A DNA stretch of 64,000 bases from Progne subis subis (taxonomy: Eukaryota; Chordata; Aves; Passeriformes; Hirundinidae): positions 3,596,001 through 3,660,000 of the forward strand of contig JAKJHU010000085.1 of the NCBI GenBank assembly GCA_022316685.1. Reading direction: 5' to 3'. The position numbers and the translations under genes are program-made. The notes below the pieces were generated by a model, which worked only from the letters and a program-made list of their open reading frames with translations, did no database searches and had not been told where the DNA came from. Shown here one piece after another: positions 51,196 through 63,236 of the stretch (position 1 is its first letter; each line of letters opens with the position of its first letter).

Positions 51196-54100
51196 CCCTC
51201 TGGAATGACGGGGTGATGCTCCCTAGGGTTGGCACACATCAGCAGAATCCTCCGTGGGAGGAACTCGTGGGAGCACTCGGCAGTCTGCCCTCTCTACAGC
51301 GCTGCTGCAGGTAGCAGAGCCCTGCCGTGGCAGTTCTGCCAGATTAAAATTTCAATTTAAATAGGAAGCTGTAATTTCAGCTCCTTAAATCATAAGTCAC
51401 ATCTCCAGCTCGGGCTGTTGCTGGTTCAATTGCCTTTTGGTTGCTGTCTTTAATAGCTGTACAGTATTATATCTAAATACTGCTGACATTTCTTGTCATT
51501 TGAGGATAGCGAAATGGAAGAATTAGATTTTCATCTGCAGTTGATCAGAATGCATTAATTAGAAGCATCATTTCTAGATTTGACGTGTTAGGAAGGTGAG
51601 GTGCTAAATGGAAATCTTTGTGTCTAACTGAAAGCTTCAAGTTGGAAATGAAATATTTGCTTGGAGATTGAGCATTTGCTGTGCGATTGTGTGAGTAATA
51701 AAGGCTTTTACTTGGTCTCGACACAAATTAGGTAATGATTCCTAGGTAAGCTGCTGGAGACTCTGTAATGTCTTTGAGATGCTGCTTGCTCTGCATGCCA
51801 ACAGAATCTTTTAATTCTCCATTTGAGAGATTTAAAGAGAGACAGTTATTTTGAGACAAAGCTGAGGCAGAGATTTCCTGTGCTATGAATTAATAACCTC
51901 GGATGCTCAAACAGGAAAAGCTCCCAGTGTCCTGGCTGCCATGTGCTCAGAGAGCTTGGAGCCCCATCCCGAGGGAGGGAGTCCTTACCCAGCGGGGGCT
52001 GGAGCTGCTCTGTGCTGCTCTCAAGGATGGGCTGGGCTCCATCTTCCCGTTCAAGCTCTGCTTTTGTCAGGAGATGAAAAGCTCTGCTTAACTTCCAGCA
52101 CACACCCCATCACCCTCAAATAAACGAGCTGCTGCCCTTAGGTTTTGTGCATTTTTAGTTTTTAGGGCGATTTTGTGGCGCTCCCGGGAGATTGTTTAGA
52201 GTTCTCTTGGAGGGGAGGATTTTGGCTCCACTTTGGGTGGAAGTCCAAGGTGACTAGTCATGGCTGGTGGATGCCTGCAGGTCATGGAGCTGCAGAAAAG
52301 CCTCTTGTGTTGTGTGAGGACAGCCAATCTACCTGTGGATAAGCAGAAATGGCAGAGAATTTCTCAGTGGCAGTGGGGAGCTCTTCAGCTGTTTGTCCTC
52401 TCCATTTATTGTCGCCTTCCCCGCCAACCTTAAATAAACACAGTGAATTTATAAACACCATGAGGTTAGGTGGGTAAATACAGGAGACTGTCAAGTCATT
52501 TGGCCTCCAGGTCCTGGGTCTTGGGTTTTATTGAGGTAATATAACTTACAAATTTTTATGTACGAAGTTGGCACTATTGATTTTTAAAAAATGAATGTTT
52601 AATCACAAGCATCCAACAAGGTCAACAAATCTTTGGTAATTAATTAAATAGACTTTTCCTTGCTAGCACTCAAACACCAAGTAAATAAATATTAGAGTGA
52701 AAGCGTTAGTAGCATATGTGTAGAGATTGCACTTGGAAATGTGTGGGGCTCGGTTCTTTCTGACTTAATTCTGATTTATCCGTTGACCTTGTTACGTAAA
52801 ACTCAATGCCCTTTTTAGAGGGAGAGTTGCAAATTGTGCTTCTGCATATTTATTTCGGAAGTTCAATCTTCTGGGTGTTCATACCCTAATTCCAGTCCTA
52901 AGTGCAATCACAGCATTGATCTCTCACTAAACATAACCTACTTTACCCTGGGATGGAATTTTTTTTTTTTTTAATGGGCTTTATATAATGGCATATGTGA
53001 AAACCACTCAACTTAATGCCCCATCCTGTAGTTAATTAACAAAATGGCACTGTGGCTGTGGTCTGGTCCTCTGGCAGTGTGTGTGACCACTAACCTTGGC
53101 CATCCACAATGTCCATCCTAATTAACAGGAGCCCAGGTATTGACTGTGTCAAGCTCCGTGGTGGAAAGAGCAATTTGCAGCTGCTGACAGAGTTGTAATT
53201 CTGTTGAAAATCCAAACACAGGATCCTCATTTTGAGTGGTGTTTTGTCATTTCAGAGTCTGTCTCGAGGAACAGCTGAACAGAGTATAAACGATGAGTTT
53301 TTACTTCTCTCCAGTTGCTAAATTGCAGTGTCCTAAAATACATCCAAACATGTCCCAAAATACAGATTGCCACAGAAATGCTGCTGGATTTACACAGCTT
53401 CAAGATGGGCAGGAGTGTTTTATAAATACCGAAACATTTATTTATTGTTCTAATATACTGGAAAACTTAATGGGACTTAAAGCTTTAATGAGCCTTCAGG
53501 AATGAATTTGATTCTTCCTTTGCCTTTCTGTTTTTGCTTCTGAGTAATTCAGCTGAAGGCACGAGAGATTCATCAGGCTACTTTTACAAGAGCAAGACAG
53601 GATTCTGTAAAGCTCCATGGTGTTTCATGTTACAAATGAGAGAATTAATCCTTATGCTTTTATACCAAGAAGAAAGAAAAAAAAGAAAACCCAAAAAACC
53701 CCTCTTTTCTTTTTCAATACCTTAAATTAATTGTGTTTTGTTGAAAAACTGCAAGAAGACAGGTACACTCAGACATTCCTAACAGCAGCTTTTGAGTGTT
53801 TTATTGGCTGAAGATGCAAAAAGACCATTTTTAAAAAGACACTTGGGTGCCAAATCCTCATAAATGTCAAGAAGATACCAGTGTCTTGCTAGATGGTGAT
53901 TTCTGCTCAGTAACTAACATTTTGTGTTGCATAAATGTTTTAGAAAACTGATTTTAAGTTTGTCCTCTGTGCTGTGGTGACGCCAGTCCCTGCTGGAGGG
54001 GCTGTGGTGGTGACCTGTGACGCTAACTGCAGTCAGGCAGCCCTTTCCCTTCTTCCCCTGAGGATGAGGCCAAACTGCTCACGGGGCTGGGAGCTGCTCG

Positions 54101-54924
54101 GTGGTTCCTCCTCCCCACAGACTCAGCATCCTTCTGCCCCTCCCTGTCTTCAGAGAGAAGGGCTGCACAACTCCTCATCTTCCCCATTGCTGGTGCTCTG
54201 TGATAGAGCTGAGCATCAGCGCTTCAACGTTCTGCACCCAAACAACCCCTCTGCTGGGCATTCTTTGTGCAAATGCTCTTTAATTAGCAAGTGGTCTGTA
54301 ATTAACCTTCCACGCAGTTGTCGCTGGTGTTACTAGCATCACTAGATAAATAGAGTTAACTTTTCCACGGGGCATAACAGCTGAGGGTGGCAGAGATCCG
54401 TGTCCTGTAAGAACATCTCTGGCTTACAAAGGCCTGTCTTAGCCAACAGCTGTATGCTCTCCAGGCTGGAGATTCCAAACAGAAACTTCCTTGGGAATCT
54501 GTAGGAAAGAGGAGATTGTCAGGCAGAGGAACAACAACCTGTTCACTGATATCTGGAACATCATCTGGAATAAAAATGGGTTATTAAAAAGCCTCCAGTG
54601 GAGCATTCCTCTGTGCAATGATGAGGCACAATTTTGCCTCGATACAGACAAACATTCCAGAGTTTTCTCTTTTGGGACAAGCTTCTCTTTGGAAAAGGAA
54701 TCTTGCCTGAATAGAGAAAAGAGCCTGTAGTGCAGTTTTCCCACAGGCTCAGTTTGGCAGAACGCAGGAAGGCCCCGTCCAAGAGGCGTGATGTTGCTGC
54801 AGGTGTGCATTCATGGTGCCGCTCTCTCACAAAGTACACCTGGTGCTTACCTTCACACTGATCTGCTGAGATTCCTGTGCCTGAGCTGCATTCAGACATC
54901 CCAGTCCTGAACAAGGCTTGTAAA
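51196..54924 (+). other. Unique intronic stretch before exon 3
   Basis: The stretch is mostly AT-rich with a poly-T tract at about 52960-52972. TTAATTAATT-type motifs occur at about 52638 and 53031. No gene or repeat array was recognised. Confidence 0.55.
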
Positions 54925-54953
54925 CCTTTCCCCATTATTGCTGTTTCCAACAG
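54925..54953 (+). other. Exon 3 splice acceptor
   Basis: The tract ccttTccccattattgctg, then tttccaacag, is pyrimidine-rich and ends in CAG at 54951-54953. The following bases GGCAAAGGTGAAG restore the frame with exon 2. I do not see one clearly best branch point. Confidence 0.88.
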
Positions 54954-55100
54954 GGCAAAGGTGAAGAAGGGTGTGAACATCCTCGGTGCGAGGACGAGTG
55001 ACCCCCGGCAGTGGGACGTGAAGCAAGAGGTGGGCAATGGAGGGAAGCACTCCACCACTACAGTCATTTGTCAGAGGATAGCCCCAAGTTCAAGGAACAG
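54954..55100 (+). CDS. TMEM132C: TMEM132-family exon 3
   Basis: This 147-nt exon (49 codons) continues the same ectodomain. The first base completes the arginine codon split across intron 2 (AG|G), and the last two bases (AG) are again the start of a split codon, so the exon is phase 2-2 and symmetric. The translation begins AKVKKGVNILGARTS, continues with PRQWDVKQEVGNGGKH and ends ICQRIAPSSRN. The AKVKKGVN block directly after the FxLR that ends exon 2 is a family hallmark. The acceptor is CCAACAG with a pyrimidine-rich tract upstream, and the donor is CAG|GTATGA. Its codon use and framing are intact, which argues that the gene is functional despite the exon 2 indel. Skipping this exon would keep the frame. 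Confidence 0.95.
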
Positions 55101-55106
55101 GTATGA
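55101..55106 (+). other. Exon 3 splice donor
   Basis: CAG|GTATGA is a good donor. Reading through it gives only a short tail (YETSSSR and so on) without family similarity, which supports the exon ending here. Confidence 0.88.
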
Positions 55107-56344
55107 AACCTCATCTTCTCGGCACATTAAACTCATTGATGTCCATGGTACCGTTCAGGGATTGAAAGACTTAAGGCTCGTCTTAGCACTGCTCACGGCT
55201 GTTAAACCTGTGGCCTGGAAATCTGGAGACACTCAGAGTAGCTCTGGTACCATCTGCTGATCTGTAATGGGTAATGAAATTCATCAGTTCAAAGGAAAAA
55301 AATTAATAGAATAGACCTACATTGGGGCTGGGGGACGGTGTCATTTTGGCAGCTATATGAATATTCTTAATTTCAAAGGGGTTTACTGAACCTTTATGTT
55401 TTTTTGGCTTGATGGTTCTGACCTTGTTTCTCTGAACGTGTCACAGCCTCTGTGGCTGGTTCATGGAGCAAGCAGTGAATTCTTCCACAGTGAGCCACTG
55501 TACAGGGTAATTCAAACCCCCAGTGTGTAAAAGAGAATAATCCCCTCTGGAAAACATTGGATTCTTCCACCACTGGAGGTTCCTTTGGTCTGCTGGGTGG
55601 TGTCAGAGGCAAAGCCCTGTGCGGGGCGCTGGGATGAACTGGGCTGCCACTGCTGTGTTTTTAGGGACTTGGTCTGGCTCTTCCACAGACACTAAAGCAG
55701 GGTTTTCTCCATAATTAGGATTGTCTTCCATGGCACGCAGTAGAGCTGTGTATTTTCAGTGGAAATGATTTAGCTCTCCCGGGTATCACAATGAATTCTC
55801 ACAGCGCTGCTGTACGTTAGTCCACGCAGAGAATTTCCCACTGTGCGGATCCAAATGCTTCCCCAGCTCTGTGATTATTGTCAGCCACAAACCTGGGCCC
55901 GCGGAAAGAGCATCATGAAATCTTTGGTGTGTGCTGGGCTGGTTATTGCTTTGTGCTACGCCTTCAGGCACAGGGAACCTGAGCAGATTTTAACTTCTGT
56001 GTTTCCGTGCCCAAATATTGGACATCTGTAAAGTGTAGAAATTCCTCTCGCCATGAGCAGCTCCTGCTGAGCTGATTGTCTGAGTATTTCCACCTGGTGA
56101 CTGATCTCTCCCTGGCTTGTCTCCACCCTGAGCCTTTCATTCTATTTTTTTCTCGCTGTCCAGCTGAGGAGGGGAGGGATGGAGCTGCTTTAATGGGCAC
56201 CTGGCATCCAACCAGGGTCAGCCTACCTCAGGACCGGTAAAGGGAAAGGAAAAATACATCATTTGAGGCTGCCGGGAGTAAAAACTAAACCTGTTTGAAA
56301 GGGAGGACGTAGCTTTAGAACAGCATGTAGCTCCAAGCAGATTT

Positions 56345-56500
56345 GCAACTGCAGAACTATAATAGTCAGGTTATCAAACCCCAGATTAAATCTCCTCAAT
56401 CCAATTTGCATGAAGTCTAATTAACCCATAAAAATATTTTTGGCACTAATTATGCAAATAAAACCCAGTGTTTTAATTGATGCCTCTGTCATTTGTGCAC
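56345..56500 (+). promoter_or_regulatory. Candidate enhancer with paired POU octamers
   Basis: ATTTGCAT (56404-56411) and its exact reverse complement ATGCAAAT (56452-56459) bracket TAATTAA (56418-56424) within 56 bp. Both octamers are perfect OCT/POU consensus sites in inverted orientation. The segment sits 1.3 kb into intron 3 and is AT-rich and non-repetitive. The arrangement suits a neural POU/homeodomain enhancer, but function and conservation are not shown by the sequence. Confidence 0.4.
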
Positions 56501-59034
56501 GTAAGTAGTTGCTGTCCTTCTGAAAGCACGATGAGCCTTGGTTGGAGTGAAACGTTTTCGTATGAGGAGGAACTGGCTGGGGGAAACCTGAGGGACAGCA
56601 CACGGTGCAGTGGGCATTCCTGAGCTCCTGAGTGTCACTTGGAGCCCTCTGCACAGAGCACAAATACTGGGTTGAGCTAATTGAATTAGGTGGAGAGCTG
56701 CGGGTCCCTGGTGGGAGCTGGCTGTGCTGGCAGCAGCCCCCGTTCAGCAGCGTGGGTCGTGCAGGGGATGTGCAGCTCTGTGCCCAGGGCAGGGGGCTGT
56801 GAGGTGAGTTCTGCCCTCCCAGCCCCAGCCCTGGCTCATCCTCCCCGCAGCACGCTCAGCCAGCTCAGGAATATGTTGCTGTATCCATTGGTAGAAGGAG
56901 TTTTCTGCTCAGAAATCTCCCTGCTGCACCGTGGAGAGCCTTTGCACTCCTTCCCCTTCACACCCCCGGAGACAAGCGCCCAGGCTCAGTGAAAATACTG
57001 ATTTTCCTTTCTGGCTTTTCTTTCTTGCACGTTTCTCTGTCATTAGTGTATGGATATAATTACGTTGTAAGCACTTTGAAAGAAGCAGTTTGAGTGCAGC
57101 AGCAGCTAATACACCTTTCACATTATTTAAATACTAGAACACAAGAGGTAGTTTAGCTACATCACATGAGTAATTGTTTACCGTTACCTTTTGAGAATTT
57201 AAGTGGGTCATGCTTCTTTACTTTTAAAAGAAATGCTTTGTGGTGCTGAAGCCAGGAGCCAGAGCTTAGCTTAAAATTATTCAAAAAGGCTTTGCAACTC
57301 TGGCAAGTAACTGCCAGCAGCTTGAAATCAGCAATGTTTGTGTGCCTCATAATGCAATTTCTGCTGAGATTCAAGTAGCTATTGATGAGGATAACAACAG
57401 TGTTGATTAGTGAAAACAAGGCTTAGACAACTGCTTGGTGGCTTGTTTTCCTTTGTTGTTTCTGCTTCTGGATGTTTGATGCGTGTGCTTGGGGCAGACA
57501 AAAGGATATTTTTGGTTACGGCTCCATCTCTCAGTATTGTCTCTGTTTGGCTCCAGCCTAAGGCTCGTGTGGTTGATTTTTGAGGTTCCACACTCACCTG
57601 GGAAGTGGAAGGGCTCCCATTTGCTGGTGTTTTACTCTGCATTGCCACACAGGGGAGGAGAGCTGTTCCAAGGCAGAGCGAGGGCTATTTGTCCTGTTTG
57701 TTTAATATTGCAAGTAGCAGCCCTCCAGCTGCTGGCTTGCTGTCAGCTGTGGGGATGAGGAAGGCAGATGAAGGGCAGGAGCAAGGAGGGCACGGGGAAT
57801 TTCTCAGGCTGGCTTCTGTGCAAAGCCAGAGCGCCAGAGCATCCCGTAACCGAGCAGGGACCCAGAGCTGAGCCTGATCTAGGCTGAGCTCCTCTTGCTC
57901 CTGCAGACCTGGGGTGTCCTGGAACAAGCTCGGGCTGCTCTCGGGCTGACATTTCTGCCCCTGGATGTGGCACTTGGTCTGTGGGGGAATGGGATCACCC
58001 AGCGCCGCGATTTCTGTCAGCCCGGCACGGAACCGAGCGCGGGAGAGCAGAGGGGTTCAGAACAGCTGACAGAATGGAAAACTGCTGTGATGTAGCACTT
58101 GACCCTCTTGGCCTTGAACCTTTGGAGAGGCTGTGGGCCCTCGGCTCTGTCTGTCTGCTAGAGAGGCAGGCTGGGGAGGAGTGCTTTCCAGATGTTGTGC
58201 TGATGTTCCAGGCCGTGCCGCAGTCGCTCCTTCCCTCTCTCTCGTGGGCCACACGTGCCACGTTCCGCTGGATTGGGGCTGTTGTGGCTGTGTTTTAGCG
58301 CTGTCTGGTGTCACAGCAATGATGTCACCAGGCTGGGTTTGTTTTGGTTTTTTTTTCATATCTTTGGCACGTGGAGGAAAGCAGCAAAGCCGCTGAGATT
58401 CTGTGCAGATCGCTGCTCTGTCTGGTAGCACCATATGCTGCCAAGCGATGGCAGTGAAATAAATTCCCTTGTGATGGAAAAACAAAAGCGAAGTGTGTGT
58501 GTACAACATGAGAAAGTGTGAGCCATGTGGAGTGTGTCTGCCCGTACCAGAACACAGCCAGGCTGTGCCCGGGCTGTGAACAGACAAGAGCAGTCACACG
58601 CTATGAGCAGGGAAGATGTTATTAATTATTTCAGAATCTGGGTCATCCTGCCCTGGCAGTTCTGGGTCACAGTGGCTTGCGGAGCTCAGCAGACTGGCAG
58701 CGGTGCCTGCTGACCTCAAAACCTGCAGCCCGAGCAGACAGCACGGTTCTCACAAGGTTTCAGAGGTTTAGTGCTTGTGGGTCGGGATTTTTTCAGTTGT
58801 TTATCCTTTTGACCCATAACTGGGGCAGGAGCAGAGCTGGATGGCACATGCCACTGCTGTAGGTGCCTGGGAGGTTGTACAGGAGGTCACATCTGTGTCT
58901 GCAGGGACTGAGCTGTACAAACTGCAGAGATACTTAGGGAGGAAGGCACCAGCAGTGGATGTCTTACACCATTAAACCCTGAAACAGAAAGTATTTCCAT
59001 TCATTTACTAGAAATTCACATATGAGCAAGCATT
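56501..59034 (+). other. Unique intronic stretch
   Basis: No gene or repeat was recognised. A moderately GC-rich patch lies near 57890-58060. Confidence 0.5.
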
Positions 59035-59465
59035 GTATTTAGATCTATGAACAAAAGGAGAGCTCAGGAGAATCTCCATTCTTCACTGGATGTGGGGGGA
59101 AACCGTGACAAAGGATGAGGAAAAGGCTGAGGTGTTAAATGCCCTCAGCTGAGCAGAAAGAAGCCTCCATAAGTCAAGGGAAAATTGGAAGAAGAGCCTG
59201 GAGGTGTTGCTTGGCAGCTGGCTGAATGTGGGCCAGTTGTGTGCTGAGGCAGGGCAAGAGGAGATGCCACAAATTGCACCGTGGGAGCTTTAGATCGGAT
59301 ATGAGGGAAGAATTCACCGTGAAAGGGTCGTCAGGCCCTGGAAAGGGCTGCCCAGGGAAGGCATCCCTGGGGTATTTGAAAGACCAGAGGATGTGCTTTG
59401 ATAACGGCCTTGGCAGTGCGGCGTGAATGGTTGGGCTCAACCACCTCAATTAAAAATCTTCCAGC
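59035..59465 (+). mobile_element. CR1 LINE fragment, sense, internally deleted
   Basis: The 5' part has GGGGGGAAACCGTGACAAAG then GATGAGGAAAAGGCTGAGGT, typical of the coding part of CR1. The 3' part has GCTTGGCAGCTGGCTGAA, GCTTTAGATCGGATATGAGG, GGCTGCCCAGGGAAGGCATC and AATGGTTGGGCTCAACCACC, typical of the CR1 3' end. The two parts are far apart in a full element, so a large internal piece is missing. No reverse transcriptase frame remains. Confidence 0.85.
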
Positions 59466-59507
59466 CTCAGCAAGTCCCCGGTTCTGGCCCTTTGTTGGAG
59501 GCGTTGT

Positions 59508-59545
59508 GCACGTTTCAGTGCACATTTCAGTGCACATTCCAGGCT
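59508..59545 (+). repeat. Short 12-13-bp tandem triplet
   Basis: GTTTCAGTGCACA, TTTCAGTGCACA and then TTCC form a small direct repeat containing the palindrome GTGCAC. Confidence 0.75.
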
Positions 59546-60051
59546 GCCAGCAGAGCCCTGGAGCAGCCCTGGGAGTCATTCTTGTGCTCAGCATCCGTGT
59601 GCTTACGGTGCCACGTGGGAACGTCCAGAATCCAGGAGGAGTTCCAGCTGAGCCCTCACCTGCTGCTTTAAACATCCTTCCCCTCCTCTGATCTCCCAAA
59701 TTAGGTCCCTTTGCCTGCTCTCCTTGCACGGGGAGGTTTCTCTTGGATGGGATGCCTGCCCCGGGTCACACCAGGGCACAGCTGTCCGTGTGCAGGAACA
59801 TCTGCACTCAGCACCGAGGATCAGCCAGCTGTGCCGTGCAGCAGGAGCTTTTCTAGGGCACACAAGGCTGGGGCCAGGAGGTGCCTTCCCAAAGGAGCCT
59901 TTCCTGGGGCTCCTCTTGGGCTGCCTTGGATGTCAGCAGTGTTCATCAAAGCCCCCAGCCAGCAGGGAGGATGAAGGATGTCTGTGGTGCCTCTTGGGAA
60001 TTGCAGCTGCGGGAAGGAGGCGGCTGCTCTGCTGTCTCTGGCTGCTGCAGT

Positions 60052-61256
60052 GGCTCAGAGAGCCTGCACACACTGCCCTGGGAGGTTTATTGGTGTCCCA
60101 GACCTGGCTGTGGCTCAGAGAGCCTGCACACACTGCCCTGGGGGGTTTATTGGTGTCCCAGACCTGGCTGTGGCTCAGAGAGCCTGCACACACTGCCCTG
60201 GGGGATTTATTGGTGTCCTGTACCTGGCTGTGGCTCAGAGAGCCTGCACACACTGCCCTGGGAGGTTTATTGGTGTCCTGTACCTGGCTGTGGCTCAGAG
60301 AGCCTGCACACACTGCCCTGGGGGGTTTATTGGTGTCCTGTACCTGGCTGTGGCTCAGAGAGCCTGCACACACTGCCCTGGGGGGTTTATTGGTGTCCCA
60401 GACCTGGCTGTGGCTCAGAGAGCCTGCACACACTGCCCTGGGGGGTTTATTGGTGTCCTGTACCTGGCTGTGGCTCAGAGAGCCTGCACACACTGCCCTG
60501 GGAGGTTTATTGGTGTCCCAGACCTGGCTGTGGCTCAGAGAGCCTGCACACACTGCCCTGGGGGGGTTTATTGGTGTCCTGTACCTGGCTGTGGCTCAGA
60601 GAGCCTGCACACACTGCCCTGGGAGGTTTATTGGTGTCCTGTACCTGGCTGTGGCTCAGAGAGCCTGCACACACTGCCCTGGGAGGTTTATTGGTGTCCC
60701 AGACCTGGCTGTGGCTCAGAGAGCCTGCACACACTGCCCTGGGGGGTTTATTGGTGTCCTGTACCTGGCTGTGGCTCAGAGAGCCTGCACACACTGCCCT
60801 GGGAGGTTTATTGGTGTCCTGTACCTGGCTGTGGCTCAGAGAGCCTGCACACACTGCCCTGGGGGGTTTATTGGTGTCCCAGACCTGGCTGTGGCTCAGA
60901 GAGCCTGCACACACTGCCCTGGAGGGTTTATTGGTGTCCTGTACCTGGCTGTGGCTCAGAGAGCCTGCACACACTGCCCTGGGGGGTTTATTGGTGTCCT
61001 GTACCTGGCTGTGGCTCAGAGAAGCCTGCACACACTGCCCTGGGGGGTTTATTGGTGTCCTGTACCTGGCTGTGGCTCAGAGAGCCTGCACACACTGCCC
61101 TGGGGGGTTTATTGGTGTCCTGTACCTGGCTGTGGCTCAGAGAGCCTGCACACACTGCCCTGGGGGGTTTATTGGTGTCCTGTACCTGGCTGTGGCTCAG
61201 AGAGCCTGCACACACTGCCCTGGGGGGTTTATTGGTGTCCTGTACCTGGCTGTGGT
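60052..61256 (+). repeat. Minisatellite, 60-bp unit, 20 copies
   Basis: Each unit reads GGCTCAGAGAGCCTGCACAC, ACTGCCCTGGG, A or G, GGTTTATTGGTGTCC, CAG or TGT, ACCTGGCTGT. Copies are almost identical, with two single-base insertions (near 60562 and 61023). The last four copies match each other and match copies 16-17 apart from the inserted A. The exact period of 60 keeps frames open in all three plus frames (534, 485 and 434 codons) and on the minus strand, which is why spurious long frames appear. Confidence 0.97.
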
Positions 61257-62660
61257 CCAGTGGGACCAGGGCAGCTCGTTGAACCTCGTGCATCCCGAGG
61301 GTTATCAGGCAGCTCTCACTCACCTTAGGGAAAAGTGAATTCCACCTTCTCTTCTCACTGCTCTCAGTGATACAAGTGCAGAGAGACGTGACTGGAGGTA
61401 AGTGTTGATAACTGGAGCAATTGCCACGGTAACAGCACAGGTGTGTGTGGTTTTCCTGCAGAGCTGCCCGGTGCAGACACTGCCTCCAGCACCAGGTGAG
61501 TCCCAGTGCTGGGCAGCAGCAATGCCCCAGCCAAGAGCCTGACCCAGGGAGCAAAGTGCCTCTGCACCAGCGGTGGGCAGGGTGAGAACTGCTGTGTGTC
61601 TTCTTCCTGATGGGATTCCTCACAGCATTCTCTCTTCTGTGTGAAATTCAAAGCGGGGGTTATAATCTCTCCTGAGGTTTTTCAAGGCCAGCTGTTAGGT
61701 GCTGTTGAGAGGAATTTTCTTGTTGGACTTCAGCAGAGCCACTGTTAGACCTAGTCCTGACCGTTCAAAAACACTACAGTCATCTTCACATGTAACTTGA
61801 AATAGTATTAGCCAAGGAGTAAGGCATGCCCATGAGTTTTTTTATCTAGAAGGAATTAATTAGTAGAGATGAGATCAGAAAATGCATTAAAGAGATCTAT
61901 CCATGATATCTACAGAACGTTCAGTTGCAATAATTGCTCTTTTTGATTTTTTTAATCTACTGTGGAGTTCCTGGGTCTGCTGGGAAGCAGAAGGACTGGA
62001 GCTCCAGGAGAAAGGGTGTTCTTCACGTATCTTTTGCCCAGATGAAAGCATCAAATCTGTTTGCACAGCGAATTTGTATAGTTTGGAAAAGCTCTTTACA
62101 TGCTTATTAAAACCAAATGCTGGAGGCTCAGTCAGTGCCTGCAGTAACCCAGCCTTGCTGAGAGCTGCAGCAGTGCCTGCCCTGCTTTCCAGGCAGGTTG
62201 GATGCATTGTTTTATTTCGTTATAATGTAAATAGAGCGGAGCCCACACTAACAGAATGGATGTGCAGTCATGGAATAATGGCACAACAGCTTTCCATCCG
62301 CTGGGTTGACAGACAGGTTCAATAATAACTGGAACTCCTCATGGCCAGGGTCAGATCATTTTCTGATTCATTTCTCAGGAGGGGCCTGCAAACACACAGT
62401 CTGCTTTTCAGCTTTCCCTGAGGCCTGGGGAGGTGTTTTGGAGCACTCCTGGAGCGTGCAGGAGGAAAAGCCGCCCGTCCCTCTGGCATCTCCTGCCCAC
62501 CCCTGCTGCCTTCCGGCCCCTTGCACACAGCAATCCCCCATTTCAGTAACCCACCATCCCCAGTGAGGTTCTCCACGAGAATCCTCCTCTGATGCAGCCC
62601 ATTCATGGACTGACATTTGTGCTCATTTCCTCCTTGCACTTTAAATCTGCTTTGGGGCAG
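61257..62660 (+). other. Unique intronic spacer between two minisatellites
   Basis: No gene or element was recognised in this 1.4-kb spacer. Confidence 0.55.
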
Positions 62661-63236
62661 GGGCAGCTCCTGTTTTTGGGTGACACTGGATGGTTTAGCA
62701 GGGACAGCTCTCGTTTTTGGGTGACACTGGATGGTTTAGCAGGGACAGCTCTTGTTTTTGGGTGACACTGGATGGTTTATCAGGGACAGCTCTCGTTTTT
62801 GGGTGACACTGGATGGTTTAGCAGGGACAGCTCTTGTTTTTGGGTGACACTGGATGGTTTAGCAGGGACAGCTCCTGTTTTTGGGTGACACTGGATGGTT
62901 TAGCAGGGACAGCTCTCGTTTTTGGGTGACACTGGATGGTTTAGCAGGGACAGCTCTTGTTTTTGGGTGACACTGGATGGTTTATCAGGGACAGCTCTTG
63001 TTTTTGGGTGACACTGGATGGTTTAGCAGGGACAGCTCTCGTTTTTGGGTGACACTGGATGGTTTAGCAGGGACAGCTCTCGTTTTTGGGTGACACTGGA
63101 TGGTTTAGCAGGGACAGCTCTTGTTTTTGGGTGACACTGGATGGTTTAGCAGGGACAGCTCTCGTTTTTGGGTGACACTGGATGGTTTAGCAGGGACAGC
63201 TCTCGTTTTTGGGTGACATGGTTTGGATGGTTTAGC
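62661..63236 (+). repeat. Minisatellite, 41-bp unit, 14 copies
   Basis: Units read GGGACAGCTC, then TCG/TTG/CTG, TTTTTGGGTGACACTGGATG and GTTTAGCA or GTTTATCA. The final copy is disrupted by a TGGTTTGG insertion after GTGACA. Variation is confined to two or three positions. Confidence 0.96.

Larger units (their letters stand above)
7042..54953 (+). other. Intron 2 (47,912 bp)
   Basis: This complete intron is bounded by a GTAAGG donor and a CAACAG acceptor in matching phase 2. It holds seven tandem arrays, three CR1 fragments, a probable solo LTR, a 275-bp dispersed duplication, a CpG-rich block and a candidate enhancer, each listed separately. No nested gene is supported on either strand. 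Very large early introns are known for TMEM132 genes. Confidence 0.88.

Noticed and set aside
53031..53040. GTTAATTAAC as an HNF1 site
   Set aside because: The full HNF1 palindrome needs a central extra base and longer arms. The 10-bp palindrome alone is weak evidence.
54561..55067. 168-codon minus-strand frame overlapping exon 3
   Set aside because: It is an antisense shadow without family similarity or splice signals.
59724..61328. Very long open frames (534, 485 and 434 codons) on the plus strand and about 200 codons on the minus strand
   Set aside because: They are produced by the 60-bp repeat, whose period is divisible by three. All frames are open at once and single-base insertions merely swap frames.
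60052..63236. CRISPR-like direct repeats
   Set aside because: Repeats are contiguous with no unique spacers, and the context is a vertebrate intron.
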